DNA of 26,720 nt from an uncultured Lachnospiraceae bacterium (GTDB lineage: Bacteria > Bacillota > Clostridia > Lachnospirales > Lachnospiraceae): assembly GCA_910588775.1 (NCBI GenBank), contig CAJURH010000031.1, positions 1 to 26,720 of the forward strand. The letters are read 5' to 3'. Below are positions 23,459-26,720 of the stretch, piece after piece; within the stretch, counting starts at the first letter, position 1, and every line of letters begins with the position of its first letter. Position numbers and translations under genes: made by a program. The notes under the pieces were generated by a model that saw nothing but the letters and a program-made list of their open reading frames with translations, did not search any database and was not told where the DNA came from.

Positions 23459-24091
23459 TTAATGTGACCCTGGAGGCAAGAGGGAAAGAGGATATTCTTT
23501 CATACAGATTTGGCGATAGCGATCATAGTTCCAAAGATTTAAGATCTTGCCATCATCATGCAGACACCAAGGGCAATGCTGCTCTGGCACCGCAATCTTA
23601 TAGCCCTTCTTGCGAAATTCAAAACTCTGGGAAACATCATAGAAATCCCAACCGTCTAAGAGATCCGTGCGCCAGGGGATATCGTATGCCGTAGCCATCA
23701 GAAGGCCGTCAATGGCGTCTACTGCATAAATGCCATGAGTGAATTCATAACGGTAGCTGCCATAATCACAATCTCCTGTCTTCCTATCATAGAGATCTCC
23801 CACTCGTCTTTCTGACCACATCATATAATCTGAAGGAAAGACAGGTGTTCCCACCATCCCCACCATGCCAATGCGCCCGTATGCTCCAAAAATATCTATC
23901 AGGCTGTCCAAAAAATACGGATACAGGACAAACACATCCTGATGCATATAAATCTTATATTTAGCGTCGCTCTCCTCCATGGCCGCCTGATACCCCTCCG
24001 CCATAGACGGCGCATCCGAAATCGTCAAAAGATCTGTGGAAAAACCATCTGGCACATGAAGCTGTTGTAAATATAACAAGCACTCTTTCAA
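23459..24091 (-). CDS. Glycosyltransferase-like protein, start uncertain (probably extends to about 24154-24160)
   Basis: 210 residues if it starts at TTG 24091. The protein shows YMHQDVFVLYPYFLDSLIDIF, IGMVGMVG, VDAIDGLLMAT, WDFYDVSQSFEFRKKGYKIAVP and CPWCLHDDGKI, as in glycosyltransferase-like family 2 proteins of clostridial surface or flagellin glycosylation loci. In the same frame upstream of the TTG are KKICFIICYNQEVYLKECLLYL: KICFIICYN is the first strand of the nucleotide-sugar fold, so it is very likely translated. But between that and AGGAGGG (overlapping the previous gene's end) there is no ATG, GTG or TTG; only ATA (24158-24160) and ATT (24152-24154) are placed well. A run of nine A's at the same place could also hide a sequence error or slippage. 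Confidence 0.75.
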   Translation of the reverse strand: MKECLLYLQQLHVPDGFSTDLLTISDAPSMAEGYQAAMEESDAKYKIYMHQDVFVLYPYFLDSLIDIFGAYGRIGMVGMVGTPVFPSDYMMWSERRVGDLYDRKTGDCDYGSYRYEFTHGIYAVDAIDGLLMATAYDIPWRTDLLDGWDFYDVSQSFEFRKKGYKIAVPEQHCPWCLHDDGKILNLWNYDRYRQICMKEYPLSLLPPGSH

Positions 24092-24161
24092 GTATACTTC
24101 CTGGTTATAGCAGATAATAAAACATATTTTTTTTTCGTCTAATTTCCTATTAATATCTATC

Positions 24162-24659
24162 TTAAATCCCTCCTGTCACCTGCAACCCTTGTCTATACAC
24201 ATAATCCCCTTTAGCAAAAATCTCACTTTCCGTAATTTTACGTAAAGCGCACGCAGATATTCGCTCCTCTATGAGCGCAACAATCGCTTCCTCCAATGCC
24301 TCCCTGGGCAGTTGTAATTCCAACCTGCGCAGCAAAAGTGTAATCCGTATATACTTTTCTATCAAATCATCAAATGTAGACACATTCTCCAGAAATAATA
24401 TCTTGGAACCAGGAAGCTTTTCCTCCGCGGCCACGATTTCACAGATAATCGATAGCCTGCGCATATCCGCATCCAACTGGGAGAGTACATAATCCCCAAT
24501 GGGAAAACAGCGCATTATTTGCGGTATATAAGAAGAATCCATACTCTGAATCATCTGCTCTGTAAGAGAAATTGCCTGACCCTTCTGAAGAAATACTGAA
24601 TCTTTAATATCAGATAACATATCCAGAAAAGAAGATGTGGAATCTTTCTGATTACTCAT
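24162..24659 (-). CDS. Protein of unknown function next to glycosyltransferases
   Basis: 165 residues from the ATG at 24659, with GGAGGTG 5 bases upstream. I do not recognise a family. It is soluble, with predicted alpha-helical segments (FLDMLSDIKDSVFLQKGQ, LIEKYIRITLLLRRLELQLP, EALEEAIVALIEERI) and no signal or membrane segment. Its end (VTGGI, TAA at 24162) overlaps the probable ribosome site and start region of the glycosyltransferase-like gene, so both are likely translated together. A helper of a glycosyltransferase or a small adaptor is possible; this is only context. Confidence 0.7.
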   Translation of the reverse strand: MSNQKDSTSSFLDMLSDIKDSVFLQKGQAISLTEQMIQSMDSSYIPQIMRCFPIGDYVLSQLDADMRRLSIICEIVAAEEKLPGSKILFLENVSTFDDLIEKYIRITLLLRRLELQLPREALEEAIVALIEERISACALRKITESEIFAKGDYVYRQGLQVTGGI

Positions 24660-24748
24660 AAAACACCTCCAACTACAATAATATTTATGGCAATAAGTCT
24701 GGCGTACGCGTGGCGCCCCAGTAGATTGTTACCATTCGCAGACTAACT

Positions 24749-24789
24749 CTATCGGCACAATTTTAGCAAAATAGTATTGCCCTATTATA
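24749..24789 (-). promoter_or_regulatory. Possible promoter region: TATAAT and a sigma-D-like -10
   Basis: Minus strand TATAAT at 24784-24789 (weak -35) and GCCGATAG at 24749-24756, the -10 consensus of the flagellar/motility sigma factor SigD (GCCGATAT). The expected TAAA -35 about 15 bases earlier is not present (ACTA instead). Either could drive the 165-residue gene 90-125 bases downstream. Confidence 0.3.
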
Positions 24790-24823
24790 CTGAATGACTA
24801 AATTCATAATTACATTTATCCTA

Positions 24824-26720
24824 TCAATCAGATTTTCTCCCTTTTAATTCTGCATACTTCTGTGCCAACACTTCCACATTTGTACAATAATTTTCCCATG
24901 GGTTTACTTCGTCTAGCTTCGTGTATTTGATTATCATCGCTTCTCCCGGTAAATGTATGGGATCTTTCTTTATACAAACAGAGTTTAATTCTGGAGACGA
25001 TGTATACATTAAAGCCATCATCTGCAAATCCTCCAGAGACAGTTTCTTCCCCTTTTTCGCAACCGCATACATATATCTCCACTGAGCCGCATCGTCAGGC
25101 ATTCTCCCTGGAAACGCCAGACAGTTTGTCCAACCCGTTAATACTTTCGAACGCAACTGCGCTTCACTTCTGCAAGGAAAATGAGCCATTCGGGCAAAGG
25201 GTAGCAAAATATGATCCTCCACCAGATTTCCACTGCCACCATGGTTGCCAGATAATATTGAAAAAGTTCCGTCCTGCAACACTTTTCCTGGTATAATCAC
25301 TTTATTCAGCGCTTCTTCCGTATCTTCACAACAATATGTCTGCCGTTTAGCTGCGCAAATTTCACTCTCATCATCTTCTTCTGTTGGCACGTAAATTTTC
25401 CATTTTAAATAATACAAATTATTCGGTGACAATTTTCTTATTTTCTGTCGAATGTCTTCAACCGTGTTTCTCTCAGATGAAGGCGCTATACATTCGTCGT
25501 CATCAATAGGAACAATATAATCTGGATGATATTTTTCATTTACATAGTAAATTAGGCGATTCATCTTTTCTCTCTGATCATGTTCAATTATCTTATCTTT
25601 AATAATCTCGATCTCAAAACCTTCCTGCTTTAACTGTTCCAATATAAGAATTGTGCGATCGGAACACATATTGTCTAATAAGACGAAATTATCCACCAGC
25701 AGCCCATTCGCCCGAATATAAGTTTCTATTACATCCGCTGCATTTTTTATCAAACCCACTGCTGTTATTTTAAATTCTTTCACACTAACCTGCGCACGAA
25801 CCATATATTGTTGTACCAAGAAACTTTTTTGATCTGTGTGTTCTAATATTTCTTTTATATACTCCAAAAATTGCTGATCCATTTCTTTTATATCAATATT
25901 CTTATATTTTAATTTATCTATATATACTCCACATTTATCAAACAACCTACGAGTATTATTTAAATTAAAGAAACTTAAATAAGCCATATTCAGAATATCA
26001 ATATTTTCATATTCTATATCACATTTCATCATAGAATATAATACAGACAAATTTATAAAATTAGGAATATTACAAAGAAACGCCCCATTTGATTTTAAAC
26101 GCATTAATAATTTTTGCACAATTTTTTCTGGATTTTGAATGTATTTCAACACATCTGATAGTATAATGTAATCAAATCGTTTATTACCAAATGGAATTCT
26201 AAATTCTCCAGAATCGCCCCGCACAATATTTAAAAACCTGTTTTCAGTCTCTGTTTTCTCCAAAGAAAAATCTATACCGTAAGCTTGCCCATTCGGATAT
26301 TTAGACTGTAGTTCTCGCAATTTTTCGTCCAGTCCATATCCAACCAGCAATATCCGAATCATACTCTGTTTATCTGCATTTATAAATTCAATAAGTTCAT
26401 TGAAACTATTTGCATCATACACCATATTAAAAAAATACTTTTCGCTAAATCTTTCCTTTAACGATGTATCCTGACTCTTTTCATTTTTAGAATGACGAAA
26501 ATAACTGTTATGACACAATATATTTTCCCATCCTGCCAGATATAGTCTCAAACCAAAGTCCTTTTCCCATGAACTGCACTGCTCAAATTGGACATTTGGC
26601 AACCCAACTTCATCTATCGCTTCACGTCGTATTAATATTGGAAGTTTATCCAAATAAAATCTTAATTCAGTGAACTTTTTCACGAAAATATGCTTTTCCT
26701 GGGTAGATTGTCTATACATC
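24824..26720 (-). CDS. Composite glycosyltransferase / SAM methyltransferase / glycosyltransferase (5' end outside window)
   Basis: At least 632 codons; the frame stays open to the right edge, so the ATG at 26719 is probably internal. Residues 1-90 from that ATG (LPILIRREAIDEVG, FGLRLYLAGWENILCHNSYFRHS) look like the end of a family 2 glycosyltransferase domain. Residues about 110-290 are a class I methyltransferase: IRILLVGYGLDEKL, GQAYGIDFS and FDYIILSDVLKYIQNPEKIV. From about 315 a second family 2 domain follows: FKITAVGLIKNAADVIETYIRANG, LLDNMCSDRT and PIDDDECIAP (DxD-like). Multi-domain enzymes of this kind build or modify surface or flagellar glycans. The 5' half is much AT-richer than the 3' end, suggesting domains of different origin. 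A 164-base gap separates it from the next gene. Confidence 0.82.
   Translation of the reverse strand, partial: MYRQSTQEKHIFVKKFTELRFYLDKLPILIRREAIDEVGLPNVQFEQCSSWEKDFGLRLYLAGWENILCHNSYFRHSKNEKSQDTSLKERFSEKYFFNMVYDANSFNELIEFINADKQSMIRILLVGYGLDEKLRELQSKYPNGQAYGIDFSLEKTETENRFLNIVRGDSGEFRIPFGNKRFDYIILSDVLKYIQNPEKIVQKLLMRLKSNGAFLCNIPNFINLSVLYSMMKCDIEYENIDILNMAYLSFFNLNNTRRLFDKCGVYIDKLKYKNIDIKEMDQQFLEYIKEILEHTDQKSFLVQQYMVRAQVSVKEFKITAVGLIKNAADVIETYIRANGLLVDNFVLLDNMCSDRTILILEQLKQEGFEIEIIKDKIIEHDQREKMNRLIYYVNEKYHPDYIVPIDDDECIAPSSERNTVEDIRQKIRKLSPNNLYYLKWKIYVPTEEDDESEICAAKRQTYCCEDTEEALNKVIIPGKVLQDGTFSILSGNHGGSGNLVEDHILLPFARMAHFPCRSEAQLRSKVLTGWTNCLAFPGRMPDDAAQWRYMYAVAKKGKKLSLEDLQMMALMYTSSPELNSVCIKKDPIHLPGEAMIIKYTKLDEVNPWENYCTNVEVLAQKYAELKGRKSD

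Noticed and set aside
24700..24740. GC-rich imperfect hairpin near 24705-24725 as a terminator
   Set aside because: Short broken stem (CTGG..CCAG with bulge) and no U-tract on either strand.

Overview
The window looks like chromosomal DNA from a spore-forming, Gram-positive clostridial bacterium, most likely a Lachnospiraceae relative. The reasons are the Firmicutes-type gene set (PcrA with a C-terminal Tudor-like tail, CarD-family regulator, Spo0A-type DNA-binding domain, SPL-like radical SAM protein), strong AGGAGG ribosome binding sites, GTG starts and sigma-A promoters of the TTGACA/TATAAT type. The assignment is inference from protein style; no rRNA, tRNA, CRISPR array, insertion sequence or phage gene was seen.

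Layout. 1-4034 (minus): 3'-truncated 23S rRNA uracil methyltransferase (rlmD), a small acidic membrane protein, and pcrA helicase. 4198-6793 (plus): an O-antigen-ligase-like membrane protein with a soluble tail, then an SPL-type radical SAM gene that is interrupted by an in-frame TAG and continues for 65 more codons. 6901-8586: a CarD-family regulator (minus), an HD-domain hydrolase (plus) and a stand-alone Spo0A C-terminal domain protein (minus). 8952-13456 (plus): a Tet(M)-like ribosomal GTPase fused to a Rae1/YacP-like NYN nuclease, overlapping by ATGA an IspD/TarI-type cytidylyltransferase, followed by an NAD-dependent epimerase. A DRE-TIM aldolase on the minus strand overlaps the epimerase tail to tail. 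Upstream of the aldolase is a strong promoter, an unlisted 39-codon ORF with an aromatic-rich stretch, and a terminator-like hairpin.

14771-22618 (minus): a compact corrinoid salvage operon, btuF-btuC-btuD-cbiZ, whose last gene is a large hybrid histidine kinase with its own downstream terminator. The genes overlap or are spaced 12-16 bases apart. BtuFCD would import cobamides or cobinamide and CbiZ would remodel them; the kinase may sense something linked to this. The leader has a promoter and a 55-base hairpin but no cobalamin riboswitch that I can recognise.

22760-26720 (minus): a PilZ (YcgR/MotI-like) protein, a glycosyltransferase-like gene without a normal start codon at the expected place, an unrecognised 165-residue protein, and a composite methyltransferase/glycosyltransferase that runs off the right edge and is clearly AT-richer in its 5' half. 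This end looks like a surface or flagellar glycosylation region.

The most noteworthy items are the GTPase-NYN fusion, the aromatic-rich leader ORF before the aldolase, the kinase inside the corrinoid operon, the TAG-interrupted radical SAM gene, and the Spo0A-C protein next to a perfect 0A box.
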